Source: Campylobacter concisus (GTDB lineage Bacteria; Campylobacterota; Campylobacteria; Campylobacterales; Campylobacteraceae). Taken from it: a stretch of 47,127 nucleotides of DNA. The stretch spans positions 1 to 47,127 of the forward strand of contig NZ_JAAKZC010000017.1 of assembly GCF_015230015.1 (NCBI RefSeq), in the 5' to 3' direction. The notes under the pieces were generated by a model. That model had not been told where the DNA came from, searched no databases, and saw only the letters and a list, made by a program, of their open reading frames with translations. Shown here one piece after another: positions 34,529-43,314 of this stretch; the stretch's first letter is position 1, and every line of letters begins with the position of its first letter. Made by a program: the position numbers and the translations under genes.

Positions 34529-35438
34529 GAGCGTTCTTAGAAATTCATTTTTTCTAATTTTTACATTTATGATAGTTGAGGCCGTTTTTGGCTTTTTTTC
34601 AAACTCACTTGCGCTAATTAGCGACGCATTTCACATGCTCTCTGACGCTGCTGCGCTATTTTTGTCGTTGGTTGCTTTTAAGATCGCAGAAAAAAGGGCA
34701 AATTTACAAAAGACCTTTGGCTACAAAAGGGTCGAGATCGTCGCTGCTTTCATAAATGCTATCGCTCTTATCGCGCTTGCTATCTTTGTCATAGTTGAAG
34801 CGATCATTAGGCTTTTTAACGAGCCAGAGATAGAGGCTAAAACGATGCTTTTTGTTAGTATTTTGGGGCTTGTGGTAAATTTAGTCGTGGCTATTTACAT
34901 GCACAAAAGTGCTGATACAAAAGAAAATTTAAATATGAAAGGGGCTTATCTGCACGTGCTTGGCGACACGCTTGGCTCGGTTGGAGCGATCGTCGCGGCG
35001 CTTCTTGTGATGAAATTTGACTTCACGCAGGCCGATAGCATCGCAAGTATCTTTGTATCGCTACTCATCATAAAAAGTGGCGCCAGCTTGCTAAAAGATA
35101 GCTTTAATATCCTAATCGAAGCCGTGCCGCTTAAGCTTGATATGGATGAAATTTTAGGCATTATAAAGGGCGTAGATGGCGTTAAAATCGTGCATGACCT
35201 GCATATCTGGGCGATAAATGCCGGTACAAATGCGCTAATAGCCCACGTGGTGGTGGATGACGCGCTAAGCGTGGCTGAAATTTCAAAGATGATAAAGCGC
35301 ATCGAGCACGAGCTTTCTCACGCAGGTATCGGTCACGTCACGCTTCAGTTTGAGAGCGAGAGCCTTGGGCACAAAGACGATCTCATCTGCGAGCTAAAAA
35401 GCGAGCATAAAGACGAGCACTTTGGGCATCATCACTAA
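34515..35438 (+). CDS. Cation diffusion facilitator (CzcD/ZitB-like) metal exporter
   Basis: The 307-residue protein exports divalent metal, probably zinc, by proton antiport. It has six membrane segments. The metal site is in ISDAFHMLSDAAALF (helix 2) and HVLGDTLGSVGAIVAA (helix 5), the HxxxD pairs of CzcD-type proteins, and the C-terminal cytoplasmic domain holds HDLHIWAINAGTNALIAHVVV in part (HDLHIWAI). It ends with a histidine-rich tail (HFGHHH). It starts inside the end of the upstream membrane gene. Confidence 0.93.
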   Translation: MMHNKSVLRNSFFLIFTFMIVEAVFGFFSNSLALISDAFHMLSDAAALFLSLVAFKIAEKRANLQKTFGYKRVEIVAAFINAIALIALAIFVIVEAIIRLFNEPEIEAKTMLFVSILGLVVNLVVAIYMHKSADTKENLNMKGAYLHVLGDTLGSVGAIVAALLVMKFDFTQADSIASIFVSLLIIKSGASLLKDSFNILIEAVPLKLDMDEILGIIKGVDGVKIVHDLHIWAINAGTNALIAHVVVDDALSVAEISKMIKRIEHELSHAGIGHVTLQFESESLGHKDDLICELKSEHKDEHFGHHH

Positions 35439-35464
35439 AATTCGACACAAAAGGCTTAAATTTA

Positions 35465-35860
35465 ATGTTGCGCATAAAAAATGAATATCTGGTAGTCGTG
35501 GCTATGGGTTTGCTTTGCACTTTTATGGGCAGTGTCATAGTTTCTCTTATCGCGGTAAATTTCGTAGTAGCCTTGATCTGCGCTCTATTTTGTATGAAAA
35601 AGGATTATATATTTATTTTGTTGTTGGCATTAAATTTTGCTCTATATTTTAATGCCATAGACACCCCTTTTGAACAACCAGAGCTTTGGACTTATCACGT
35701 GCCAGCGCTGGCAAATGCGACTTATGGGCTTAGTGTTTTAGTCTATGCCTCGGCATTTTTAGGTTTTTTGCCACTTGTAGTTTGTATCTATTTTTTATAT
35801 TCGCTTTGTGTTGTGCTCTTTGATCTGCGTAAAATTTTAAGAGCTAAATTTGAGCTTTAA
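35465..35860 (+). CDS. Small membrane protein of unknown function
   Basis: The 131-residue protein has about three or four membrane segments (roughly 8-40, 47-66 and 85-118) and a short basic tail. It starts 26 bases after the CDF gene and may share its transcript. I do not recognise a family, and it has no cysteine or histidine pattern that would point to metal binding. Confidence 0.65.
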   Translation: MLRIKNEYLVVVAMGLLCTFMGSVIVSLIAVNFVVALICALFCMKKDYIFILLLALNFALYFNAIDTPFEQPELWTYHVPALANATYGLSVLVYASAFLGFLPLVVCIYFLYSLCVVLFDLRKILRAKFEL

Positions 35861-35910
35861 ATTTAAACCTTACTGACCTAGCAAAACTCATTTTTACTCA
35901 ACTTTAACGA

Positions 35911-35927
35911 TTTTTTTTATAAAATCG
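35911..35927 (+). promoter_or_regulatory. Candidate lepA promoter -10 region
   Basis: TATAAAAT at 35918-35925 follows a run of eight Ts, the T-rich pattern typical of Campylobacter sigma70 promoters. It lies about 25 bases before the lepA ATG. The flanks (CGATTTT and AAAATCG) also form a short inverted repeat. Confidence 0.45.
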
Positions 35928-35950
35928 CCTAAAATTTAACTAGGGATTTC

Positions 35951-37741
35951 ATGAAAAACATTAGAAATTTTAGCATCATCGCTCACATCGACCACGGCAA
36001 AAGCACGCTTGCTGACCGTCTCATTCAAGAGTGTGGCGCTGTTAGCGACCGTGAGATGAGCTCGCAGATCATGGACACGATGGATATAGAAAAAGAGCGT
36101 GGTATCACGATCAAAGCTCAGTCTGTCCGCCTAAACTATGCACTAAATGGGCAAAATTTTGTTCTAAATTTGATAGACACCCCAGGACACGTTGATTTTA
36201 GCTACGAGGTGAGCCGCTCTTTGGCTAGTTGCGAGGGCGCGCTACTTGTCGTGGATGCCAGTCAGGGCGTGGAGGCACAAACCATCGCAAACGTCTATAT
36301 CGCACTTGAAAACAACCTAGAGATCATCCCAGTCATCAACAAGATCGACCTACCAGCGGCTGATCCTGCTAGGGTAAAAGACGAGATCGAGCACATCATC
36401 GGCCTTGACTGCTCAGGAGCGATCGAAGTGAGCGCAAAAACAGGCGTTGGAATAAAAGAGCTACTTGAAGCGATCATCACGAGGATCCCTGCACCAAATG
36501 GCGATGCAAGCAAGCCTACAAAGGCGCTAATCTACGATAGCTGGTTTGACAACTACCTTGGCGCGCTTGCTCTTGTGCGTGTATACGACGGCGCAATATC
36601 TAAAAATGACGAAATTTTAGTCATGGGAACAGGCAAAAAGCATATCGTGCTTGATCTCATGTACCCAAATCCGATCGCACCGATAAAGACAAAAAGTATC
36701 GCAGCTGGCGAGGTCGGTATAGTCGTGCTTGGACTAAAAAACGTTAGCGACGTGCAAGTTGGAGATACGATAACGCAGTCAGGAAATCCGCTAAAAGAGC
36801 CAGTTGGAGGCTTTGAGAGGGCTAAGCCTTTTGTATTTGCGGGACTTTATCCGATCGAAACTGATAAATTTGAAGATCTGCGTGACGCGCTTGATAAGCT
36901 AAAGCTAAACGACAGCTCCATTAGCTACGAGCCAGAGACCTCGGTCGCGCTTGGATTTGGCTTTAGGGTTGGCTTTTTGGGACTACTACACATGGAGGTC
37001 GTTAAAGAGAGGCTAGAGCGTGAATTTGATCTAGATCTCATCGCCACAGCGCCGACCGTGACTTACGAAGTGCGGCAAACTGACGGGGTAAATTTAAAAA
37101 TTCAAAACCCAAGCCAGCTACCGCCTGTAAATAAAATAGACTCTATCCTTGAGCCATACGTAAAAGCGACGATCATCACGCCAAGCGAGTTTTTGGGCAA
37201 CATCATTACGCTTTTAAACAACCGCCGTGGCATACAAACAAAGATGGACTACATCACGACTGACCGCGTTTTACTCGAGTATGACATACCGATGAATGAG
37301 ATCGTGATGGACTTTTATGACAAGCTAAAATCAAGCACCAAAGGCTACGCGAGCTTTGATTATGAACCAAGCGATTACCGAGTGGGCGATCTAGTAAAGC
37401 TTGATGTCAAAGTGGCTGGCGAGACGGTCGATGCGCTCTCTATCATCGTGCCTGAGAGCAAGGCGCAGACAAAGGGTAGGGACTTTGTAAAGGCGATGAA
37501 AGAGATCGTGCCGCGTCAGCTCTTTGAGGTGGCGATACAAGCTAGCATCGGCAATAAAATAATAGCTCGTGAAACGGTAAAATCAATGGGTAAAAACGTC
37601 ACAGCCAAGTGCTATGGCGGCGACATCACTCGTAAGAGAAAGTTGCTAGAAAAGCAAAAAGAGGGTAAGAAGCGGATGAAGGCGATAGGAAAGGTGAATT
37701 TGCCGCAGGAGGCGTTTTTATCGGTCCTAAAAATAGACTGA
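35951..37741 (+). CDS. lepA: Elongation factor 4
   Basis: LepA is a ribosome-bound translational GTPase affecting initiation and back-translocation. The 596-residue protein is full length: G1 [14 protein letters not shown] (residues 11-24), G2 RGITIKAQ, G3 DTPGHVDF, G4 NKIDLP, and the LepA-specific C-terminal domain with [17 protein letters not shown] near the end. The start ATG is preceded by AGGGA. It stands as a single gene before a large hairpin. Confidence 0.97.
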   Translation: MKNIRNFSIIAHIDHGKSTLADRLIQECGAVSDREMSSQIMDTMDIEKERGITIKAQSVRLNYALNGQNFVLNLIDTPGHVDFSYEVSRSLASCEGALLVVDASQGVEAQTIANVYIALENNLEIIPVINKIDLPAADPARVKDEIEHIIGLDCSGAIEVSAKTGVGIKELLEAIITRIPAPNGDASKPTKALIYDSWFDNYLGALALVRVYDGAISKNDEILVMGTGKKHIVLDLMYPNPIAPIKTKSIAAGEVGIVVLGLKNVSDVQVGDTITQSGNPLKEPVGGFERAKPFVFAGLYPIETDKFEDLRDALDKLKLNDSSISYEPETSVALGFGFRVGFLGLLHMEVVKERLEREFDLDLIATAPTVTYEVRQTDGVNLKIQNPSQLPPVNKIDSILEPYVKATIITPSEFLGNIITLLNNRRGIQTKMDYITTDRVLLEYDIPMNEIVMDFYDKLKSSTKGYASFDYEPSDYRVGDLVKLDVKVAGETVDALSIIVPESKAQTKGRDFVKAMKEIVPRQLFEVAIQASIGNKIIARETVKSMGKNVTAKCYGGDITRKRKLLEKQKEGKKRMKAIGKVNLPQEAFLSVLKID

Positions 37742-37760
37742 CGGCTTATCTTTTGTGCCC

Positions 37761-37841
37761 TTTTGAAAGAGTTAGTGAAATTTTGGCTTGATGAACTATC
37801 TGTTCTATCTGCACCAAAATTTCACGTCACAGCTTTCAAAA
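37761..37841. repeat. Nested inverted repeat after lepA
   Basis: Outer arms TTTTGAAAG (37761-37769) and CTTTCAAAA (37833-37841) enclose inner arms GTGAAATTTTGG (37775-37786) and CCAAAATTTCAC (37814-37825), with a 27-base loop and a 5/7-base internal loop. All 21 pairs are perfect. No T-run follows on either strand, so it is not a classical terminator; it may be an RNA structure or a small mobile-element relic. Confidence 0.7.
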
Positions 37842-37952
37842 TCATCACAAAATATCTCGCCTTATATAGATCTGGCGGTAGGTCTGCTTGTGGATTGTTT
37901 TGGTTGATGAATTTGATTAAAATTAAATGCTAAATTTACAAAAAGGAGTGCT

Positions 37953-38183
37953 ATGCCATTTGTGAAAATTTGCGTGACAAAAGAGGGTGATAGCCCAAGT
38001 GTGGAGCAAAAAGAGAAGATGATAAGTGGAGTTACAAAGCTAATAAGCGAAATTTTAGGTAGAAGCGCTCAAAATACCGTTGTTATTATCGATGAGATCG
38101 ATACGAACAACTACGGCATCGCAGGCGAGAGTGTAAAAAATCTCCGTAAAAAACAAAAAGAGCAAAAGGAAGTGAAATGCTAA
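37953..38183 (+). CDS. 4-oxalocrotonate tautomerase-family protein
   Basis: The 76-residue protein begins MPFVKICVT, leaving Pro1 as the catalytic base after removal of methionine, the hallmark of the 4-OT tautomerase family. It has the family length (60-80) and the C-terminal NNYGIAGESV turn. A similar tautomerase occurs across Campylobacter and Helicobacter; the natural substrate is unknown. AAGGAG precedes the ATG. It overlaps the next gene by seven bases. Confidence 0.9.
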   Translation: MPFVKICVTKEGDSPSVEQKEKMISGVTKLISEILGRSAQNTVVIIDEIDTNNYGIAGESVKNLRKKQKEQKEVKC

Positions 38184-38899
38184 GAGCGACATTATTAGCA
38201 GTTTTTGCAGCTATCTTTCTAACTGGCTGTGTAGCAAAAGCTAGCCTTTGTCTATCGTGTGAGGGTATAGACGGCGTGCAAAGTGCAAGCATAAGTAGCG
38301 AAGATAAGACCTATTTTGAAGAGGTTATGAGGATCCCAGCTGACTGCAGCGCTTGCAAGGGCAGGGGCGATGGCGTCTTTATAAACGGCGTCAAGTATAG
38401 AAGCGACGTGGCGATAAACTGCTGCTTAGAAAAAAATATGATCGACATAAATGTTGGTCTAAAAAAGGTCTATTTTCATAGGATTGTGGATGCCAGAAGC
38501 AGCGCAAGCTCGATTTATTATACAAGAGAAGATGGTAGCGGTGTGGTCTTTAACTCAAACCCACGCCTAGAAGTGCTCTTTTATATGTTTTTAAAACGTG
38601 AGCTAAATTCGCGTGGCATCGTGGTCGTAGATACGCAAACATCTCCTTATACATATAGGCTTGATTTTAGATTTGACGAGCTTAGAGGCACTTACTCAAG
38701 AAGCTCAGAAATTTTAAACGGACATCTATACGGCGAGCTTGTGCTTTCAGATATAAATTTCAAAAAACGAATTCCTATCTCGACTAGACACCATGTGGAG
38801 GAGCTTGAGGCGTCAAAAAGTGGTCAGTTTGACTTCTTTATCGCGCTTCTTGTCAAGCAAGCTGCGATAAAAGTGGCTGACGAGATAAGTAAACTTTAA
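38177..38899 (+). CDS. Lipoprotein of unknown function
   Basis: The 240-residue protein has a short hydrophobic signal and a lipobox FLTGC with the acylated cysteine at residue 18, so it is anchored in a membrane, probably the outer one. Cysteine pairs (CLSC near 30 and CSAC near 55) suggest disulfides or metal. The second half (YRLDFRFDELRG, then a beta-rich stretch) resembles auxiliary lipoproteins of ABC transport systems of the PqiC kind, a weak likeness. It lies seven bases into the tautomerase gene end and 11 bases before a second lipoprotein. Confidence 0.72.
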   Translation: MLRATLLAVFAAIFLTGCVAKASLCLSCEGIDGVQSASISSEDKTYFEEVMRIPADCSACKGRGDGVFINGVKYRSDVAINCCLEKNMIDINVGLKKVYFHRIVDARSSASSIYYTREDGSGVVFNSNPRLEVLFYMFLKRELNSRGIVVVDTQTSPYTYRLDFRFDELRGTYSRSSEILNGHLYGELVLSDINFKKRIPISTRHHVEELEASKSGQFDFFIALLVKQAAIKVADEISKL

Positions 38900-38910
38900 A
38901 AGGAAAAACG

Positions 38911-39468
38911 ATGAATAAATTTAAATTTCTAACTATTTTTGGGCTTTTTGTCCTGTTTTTGACAGGTTGCGCGCCAAGTCAGAGTGTAGTCGCATTTGAC
39001 CCATACAAGGCTGCTGCGAGCCAGCAAAATAGTGGCTTTGAGGTCTATGTGAGCGCAGTGCATGATAACCGCAAAAATAAAAGCGTTATAGCAACAATTA
39101 CCGATAGCAAGGGTAGTGTTGAAGAGTATATCGTGCTTCAAAACGACCTTTCAGCGTACTTTGGTGACGCGCTCAAAAAAGAGCTCATGGCACGTGGCGC
39201 AAATGTAAATGGTATGGGCGGCGTTGTGGTCGAAGTTTTCATAAACGAATTTGAAGCAAATATGAGCGGATATGGCAGCGACAATACAAAGGGCAAGATA
39301 AAGATCACGCTTAAGATACAAAAAGGCGATCAAAGCATCATCAAAAATATCTCAAACAACGAGACTAAATTTGAGTTTATCCGCACAGGCGGGGCGTTTA
39401 AGCCATTTTTAACAGATATCATCAACGACGCCGTTAAGCGCACAGCACTTGCTATCTTAAATAGCTAA
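38911..39468 (+). CDS. Lipoprotein, YajG-like
   Basis: The 185-residue protein has a signal peptide with lipobox FLTGC (acylated C20). The mature part has an alternating pattern (VVVEVFINEFEANMSGY, about 105-121) and a repeated-strand architecture seen in YajG-type lipoproteins, whose role is unsettled. It follows the first lipoprotein with its own ribosome site (AAAGGA) and abuts the next gene by one base. The two lipoproteins probably act together. Confidence 0.7.
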   Translation: MNKFKFLTIFGLFVLFLTGCAPSQSVVAFDPYKAAASQQNSGFEVYVSAVHDNRKNKSVIATITDSKGSVEEYIVLQNDLSAYFGDALKKELMARGANVNGMGGVVVEVFINEFEANMSGYGSDNTKGKIKITLKIQKGDQSIIKNISNNETKFEFIRTGGAFKPFLTDIINDAVKRTALAILNS

Positions 39469-40037
39469 TGTTTTGTGCGTTTTGCAAGAGCTTTACGCTA
39501 AAGACATTTTGTAAAACCTGCTCGCAAATTTTAAGCGAGCCAAGCCCTGTAGTAAGAGAGCTAGAGGGCTTTAAAATTTATAGCTTCTACGCCTACTCTG
39601 AGATCAAAGAGCTCATCCACTCAAAGCACCAAATGCACGGACTTTTTATCTATAAAAATTTAGCCAGATTTGCATTTAAGAAATTTGCTAAAAGCTTTAG
39701 CTTCCCAGAGCAAATTTATGCCCTGCCGATAGATGATAGAGTGCATCATGGCTACTCGCACACGGCTATTTTGGCAAATGAACTTCGTGCTAAAAACCTT
39801 AAACCCATCTTTCACGCCTTGCATGCGACAAGCAGTGTCAGCTACAGCGGCAAGGATATTAAATTTAGGCAAAACAATCCAAGAAATTTTAAAATTTTAA
39901 AAAAGATCACTGCGCCAGTTATCTTAGTTGATGACATCGTAACCACTGGCACAACGATACTAGAAGCTAGAGATACGCTTCAAAAAGCAGGCGTTGATGT
40001 GCTTTTTGCGCTTGTTTTAGCAGATGCTAGAAACTAA
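39468..40037 (+). CDS. comF: ComF-like phosphoribosyltransferase
   Basis: The 189-residue protein has an N-terminal zinc finger (CAFC...CKTC, residues 3-18) and a C-terminal PRTase domain with the PRPP-binding motif VILVDDIVTTGTT near residue 152. This is the ComFC/GntX layout, linked to DNA uptake and transformation in several bacteria. It overlaps the lipoprotein gene by one base. The symbol is used in the family sense; function in competence here is not shown. Confidence 0.8.
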   Translation: MFCAFCKSFTLKTFCKTCSQILSEPSPVVRELEGFKIYSFYAYSEIKELIHSKHQMHGLFIYKNLARFAFKKFAKSFSFPEQIYALPIDDRVHHGYSHTAILANELRAKNLKPIFHALHATSSVSYSGKDIKFRQNNPRNFKILKKITAPVILVDDIVTTGTTILEARDTLQKAGVDVLFALVLADARN

Positions 40038-40043
40038 AATTTA

Positions 40044-40069
40044 TGTGAAATTTAGCTTGAAATTTCACA
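40044..40069 (+). terminator. Hairpin after comF
   Basis: TGTGAAATTT (40044-40053) and AAATTTCACA (40060-40069) form a perfect 10-bp stem with a six-base loop, seven bases after the stop. The tail CCTAAATAATTG is poor in T, so it may be a weak terminator. Confidence 0.55.
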
Positions 40070-40092
40070 CCTAAATAATTGTAAATAGCTAT

Positions 40093-40118
40093 TAACCATA
40101 AAAAATTTTTGCCGATAT
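40093..40118 (+). promoter_or_regulatory. Candidate FliA (sigma28) promoter of the chemoreceptor
   Basis: TAAC at 40093-40096, 14 bases, then GCCGATAT at 40111-40118 matches the sigma28 pattern (TAAA-N15-GCCGATAA) closely. It lies 32 bases before the chemoreceptor ATG. Chemoreceptor genes are common FliA targets. Confidence 0.6.
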
Positions 40119-40150
40119 AAACATAAAATTTACACAAAGGGATTTTGTTT

Positions 40151-42130
40151 ATGAAAAAAGCAGCAAACAAGATAGCACTCATTATCGTGGTGCTTTTAGT
40201 TGTCTCGCTTGGCGTGTTTTCAACGGTGAATTACACAAATACCAAGGAGAGGATTTATGATCTAGCAAAGGAGTCTAAGACTTCATCTTCAAAAGTTTTG
40301 CAGTTTTATATGAATGCATTTTTTGAAGACAAGCTTGCAGCCGTTCAAAATTTTGCTAGTTACCTCGAGGCGCATCCGCAAATTTTAGATGACAAAGAGG
40401 CTTTGGAAAAAGTGCTGATGAACGCAGCACAGGTTACTGATTTTTCTGAGTTTTACTTTGGCTATGCAGCTGATGGTGCTGTTTATAACGCTGTGCTTGA
40501 TGGCAAAGAGCGTAAATTTATGGTTTTTGATCAGAGAAAAAACTATGATGCGAGGGTTAAAGGCTGGTACAAGGACGCTATTGCAAAAGATGGCATTATC
40601 TTTTCAGCTCCATACACAAGCTCAGCTGGTGGCTTAAATTTAACTATCGCTAAAAAGATAGTTGTTGATGGCAAGGTCGTTGGTGTATTTGGCGTGGATA
40701 TGGGCATAGATAAGCTTGATAATGAGCTTAATAAGATAAAACCAACTCCAAGTAGCGCAATAGCTTTATTTGATTTAGAGCATAAAAAAATAATTCATTT
40801 TGTTCATAAGGATCTTGTTTTATCTGATGCTAGCGAAGCTATGAAGATCATTGACGACTACTCAAACGAGTATAAGAAAAATGGAGATAAAACATTTACT
40901 TACAATCTTAGAGGCACAGAGAGGCTTCTTGCTTGCGAGCTTTACGATCAAGCAAACTGGCTTGTATGCTCTGCAAACTCTTGGAGCGATTATGACGGAA
41001 GCCTTAGCAAAACACTTGTCTCACAAGTCATCTCTTCAGTTATATTTATAGTAGTCATCGTAGCGCTTCTTATATTTATCGTTAGCAGATCGCTTAAGCC
41101 ACTCTCAAAGATATCTGATTCGCTTATTTCGTTCTTTAAATTTCTAAACTACGAGATTAAAGAGCCAGTTAAGTCAAATATCGTTTCTAAAGATGAATTT
41201 GGCGTTATGTCTTCTCTTATAAATGAAAACATCCAAAAGATCCAAACATCTAAAGAAAAAGAGAACACCTTCATCCAAAAAGCCAACACCTTTGTAAATG
41301 AGATAAAAGATGGCAACTATGAAGCAAGCCTAGAAGCTGATACAAACAACCCAGCTCTAAATCAACTAAAAAATACATTTAAAGATCTTCAAGTAGCTCT
41401 TAAAGAAGCAATCTCAAGTAATGGTAAAGATGTACTTGATCTACTAAACACATATAAAAACCAAGACTTTACAAAAAGACTTGATGATAATGGCAAGATA
41501 GCAAGTGGTATAAACTCACTAGGTATTGAGATATCTAAAATGCTAAATGACAATCTAAACCAAGCTCAAGTACTAGAAGAAAAAGCTAAACTTCTAGCAA
41601 GCTCAGTATCAAAAGTAGCAAGCTCAGCAAACACTCAAGCAAATAGCTTACAAGAAAGTGCAGCAGCAGTTGAGCAAATGAGTAGCTCAATGAATGCCAT
41701 CTCTCAAAAGACAGCTGATGTTATAAGACAAAGTGATGAGATCAAAAACATCATAACTATCATTAGAGATATAGCAGATCAAACAAACCTTCTAGCACTT
41801 AATGCTGCAATAGAAGCAGCAAGAGCTGGAGAGCATGGCAGAGGATTTGCCGTTGTTGCTGATGAAGTAAGAAAACTAGCTGAACGTACTCAAAAATCTC
41901 TAGGTGAGATAGAAGCAAATACAAATGTCTTAGCTCAATCAATAAATGAGATGAGTGAATCAATCAAAGAGCAAAGTGAAGGAATAAATATGATAAATCA
42001 ATCAGTTGCTCAAATAGATAATCTAACAAAAGAGAATGTGGTAATAGCTAATAGAGCCAATGAAGTAACATCTGAAGTAGATGAGATGGCTAAAGCCATA
42101 GTTGAAGAGGTTAGGAAGAAGAGGTTTTAA
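40151..42130 (+). CDS. Methyl-accepting chemotaxis protein with a double Cache sensor domain
   Basis: The 659-residue chemoreceptor has a membrane segment at about 9-28, a periplasmic dCache domain (about 32-275), a second membrane segment near 292-315, and a cytoplasmic signalling helix. The ligand pocket has RVKGWYKDA and FSAPY followed by VFGVDMGID, which fits the amino-acid-binding dCache motif. The hairpin tip reads [25 protein letters not shown] in part ([15 protein letters not shown]). ATG at 40151 is chosen over TTG at 40145 because AAGGGA then lies eight bases away. No CheR-binding pentapeptide is seen at the C terminus. Confidence 0.93.
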   Translation: MKKAANKIALIIVVLLVVSLGVFSTVNYTNTKERIYDLAKESKTSSSKVLQFYMNAFFEDKLAAVQNFASYLEAHPQILDDKEALEKVLMNAAQVTDFSEFYFGYAADGAVYNAVLDGKERKFMVFDQRKNYDARVKGWYKDAIAKDGIIFSAPYTSSAGGLNLTIAKKIVVDGKVVGVFGVDMGIDKLDNELNKIKPTPSSAIALFDLEHKKIIHFVHKDLVLSDASEAMKIIDDYSNEYKKNGDKTFTYNLRGTERLLACELYDQANWLVCSANSWSDYDGSLSKTLVSQVISSVIFIVVIVALLIFIVSRSLKPLSKISDSLISFFKFLNYEIKEPVKSNIVSKDEFGVMSSLINENIQKIQTSKEKENTFIQKANTFVNEIKDGNYEASLEADTNNPALNQLKNTFKDLQVALKEAISSNGKDVLDLLNTYKNQDFTKRLDDNGKIASGINSLGIEISKMLNDNLNQAQVLEEKAKLLASSVSKVASSANTQANSLQESAAAVEQMSSSMNAISQKTADVIRQSDEIKNIITIIRDIADQTNLLALNAAIEAARAGEHGRGFAVVADEVRKLAERTQKSLGEIEANTNVLAQSINEMSESIKEQSEGINMINQSVAQIDNLTKENVVIANRANEVTSEVDEMAKAIVEEVRKKRF

Positions 42131-42133
42131 AAG

Positions 42134-42202
42134 ACTCTTTCTTTAGAGTTTAAACAAACTCTTGTTTGAACAAAACTACTAAAACAAAACGATCTTGTTT
42201 TG
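42134..42202 (+). repeat. Chain of overlapping small hairpins after the chemoreceptor
   Basis: Four short inverted repeats follow one another, partly overlapping: ACTCT/AGAGT (42134, 42145), GAGTTT/AAACTC (42146, 42156), CAAAC/GTTTG (42155, 42164) and CAAAAC/GTTTTG (42185, 42197). Some are mutually exclusive. Confidence 0.5.
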
Positions 42203-42210
42203 GTAAAACT

Positions 42211-42247
42211 TTAAACCACTCAGGCAAATTTGCTTGAGTGGTTTAAA
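42211..42247 (+). terminator. Terminator-like hairpin after the chemoreceptor
   Basis: A long stem pairs TTAAACCACTCA (42211-42222) with TGAGTGGTTTAA (42235-42246), extended inward by GGCAAA/TTTGCT with one wobble pair. The tail AATATATAATTT is A/T-rich rather than a pure T-run. Confidence 0.75.
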
Positions 42248-42339
42248 ATATATAATTTATAAGAAAAATGGCTAAATTTTTTAGTTATTTAAGCTATTTT
42301 TAAATGATTGCTAACTATAATACGACTTCTTTTAAGTGT

Positions 42340-42414
<75 letters not shown>

Positions 42415-42740
42415 TTTATATTAAAAAATCCTTTTAAAACCCCGACTTTTACGATATTTTAAGAGCTTTATGCTTTATTATTTTTTGCATTTTTCCCCTT
42501 TATTTCCCCTCAGATTTATTTAATATTTTAAAATTTTCTATTTTGCTCTAATGTGTTTTTATGTATATTATTTTTTGTTTTTAAAGAGTTGTAGGCAAAA
42601 ATATAAAATATTTTTACTCTAATTCGCTCTAAGCTACCCTAAAGAGCTATATTTTATAAAGAATTTCTAAAAATATCTCATTCTGTAATGAAAAAATACC
42701 TCAATTAGTATAATTAATAGTAAAAGCAAAAAGGATTTTT
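42415..42740. other. AT-rich region between tRNA-Asn and the mobilization genes
   Basis: No gene is visible in these 326 bases. TTTCCCCT occurs twice in tandem near 42493-42512. No copy of the tRNA 3' end is seen here or further on in the window, so the far attachment site, if any, lies outside. An origin of transfer could be here but cannot be recognised. Confidence 0.4.
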
Positions 42741-42995
42741 ATGCTCGATAGTAATGAGTTTTTAAATACAGTACTACAAAGTCTAGAAAGGCAGTTTCCA
42801 TCTGTGCAAGCTCTAGATCGGAAGCAAACAGCCAAGGCGATTGGAATTGGGCTTTCAACATTAGACTTACGTATCAAAGATGGCAGGAATTTACCTAGAT
42901 ATATAAAAATAGGTGATGCTAAAAATTCAAGGATAGTTTTTCCATTACTTTCAATAGCTGAGTTTTTAACAAATCAAAGGCAAAAGGTTTTATGA
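42741..42995 (+). CDS. Helix-turn-helix protein, Xis/AlpA-like
   Basis: The 84-residue protein has a helix-turn-helix around residues 27-50 (LDRKQTAKAIGIGLSTLDLR), followed by KDGRNLPRYIKIG, the small wing typical of excisionase-like MerR-type proteins. Such proteins regulate or excise mobile elements. It overlaps the MobC-like gene by four bases (ATGA) and is the first gene of the mobilization remnant next to tRNA-Asn. Confidence 0.7.
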   Translation: MLDSNEFLNTVLQSLERQFPSVQALDRKQTAKAIGIGLSTLDLRIKDGRNLPRYIKIGDAKNSRIVFPLLSIAEFLTNQRQKVL

Positions 42996-43312
42996 TGAAG
43001 CAAAATAAGAGAAATAGACTCACTATAAGACTTGATGATAATGAATTTAATCAAGTGAATATAAATGCTTCAATATCTGGGCTAAATAAATCATCCTATA
43101 TAAGATACGTTTTAATAAATGCTAAGCCACCTATTCATAAATTTGATAAGGCAATGATAGTTCAAGTGGCAAGAATAGGTAACAACATAAACCAAATTGC
43201 AAAGCATGTAAATATAGATAAAGTCATAGATTGTGTTGTTTTAAAACAAATAATTGATGTCAATAAAAAATTAGACGACTTAATGCTGCAAAAGCAAAAT
43301 CCAGGAAGTTAA
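42992..43312 (+). CDS. MobC-like mobilization accessory protein
   Basis: The 106-residue protein has a ribbon-helix-helix start (RLTIRLDDNEFNQVNINASI, residues 7-26) and the MobC/MbeC-family tail QVARIGNNINQIAKHVN near 66-82. Such proteins open the origin of transfer and recruit the relaxase. It precedes the relaxase gene by two bases, as in ColE1-type mobilization modules. Confidence 0.82.
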   Translation: MMKQNKRNRLTIRLDDNEFNQVNINASISGLNKSSYIRYVLINAKPPIHKFDKAMIVQVARIGNNINQIAKHVNIDKVIDCVVLKQIIDVNKKLDDLMLQKQNPGS

Positions 43313-43314
43313 GC

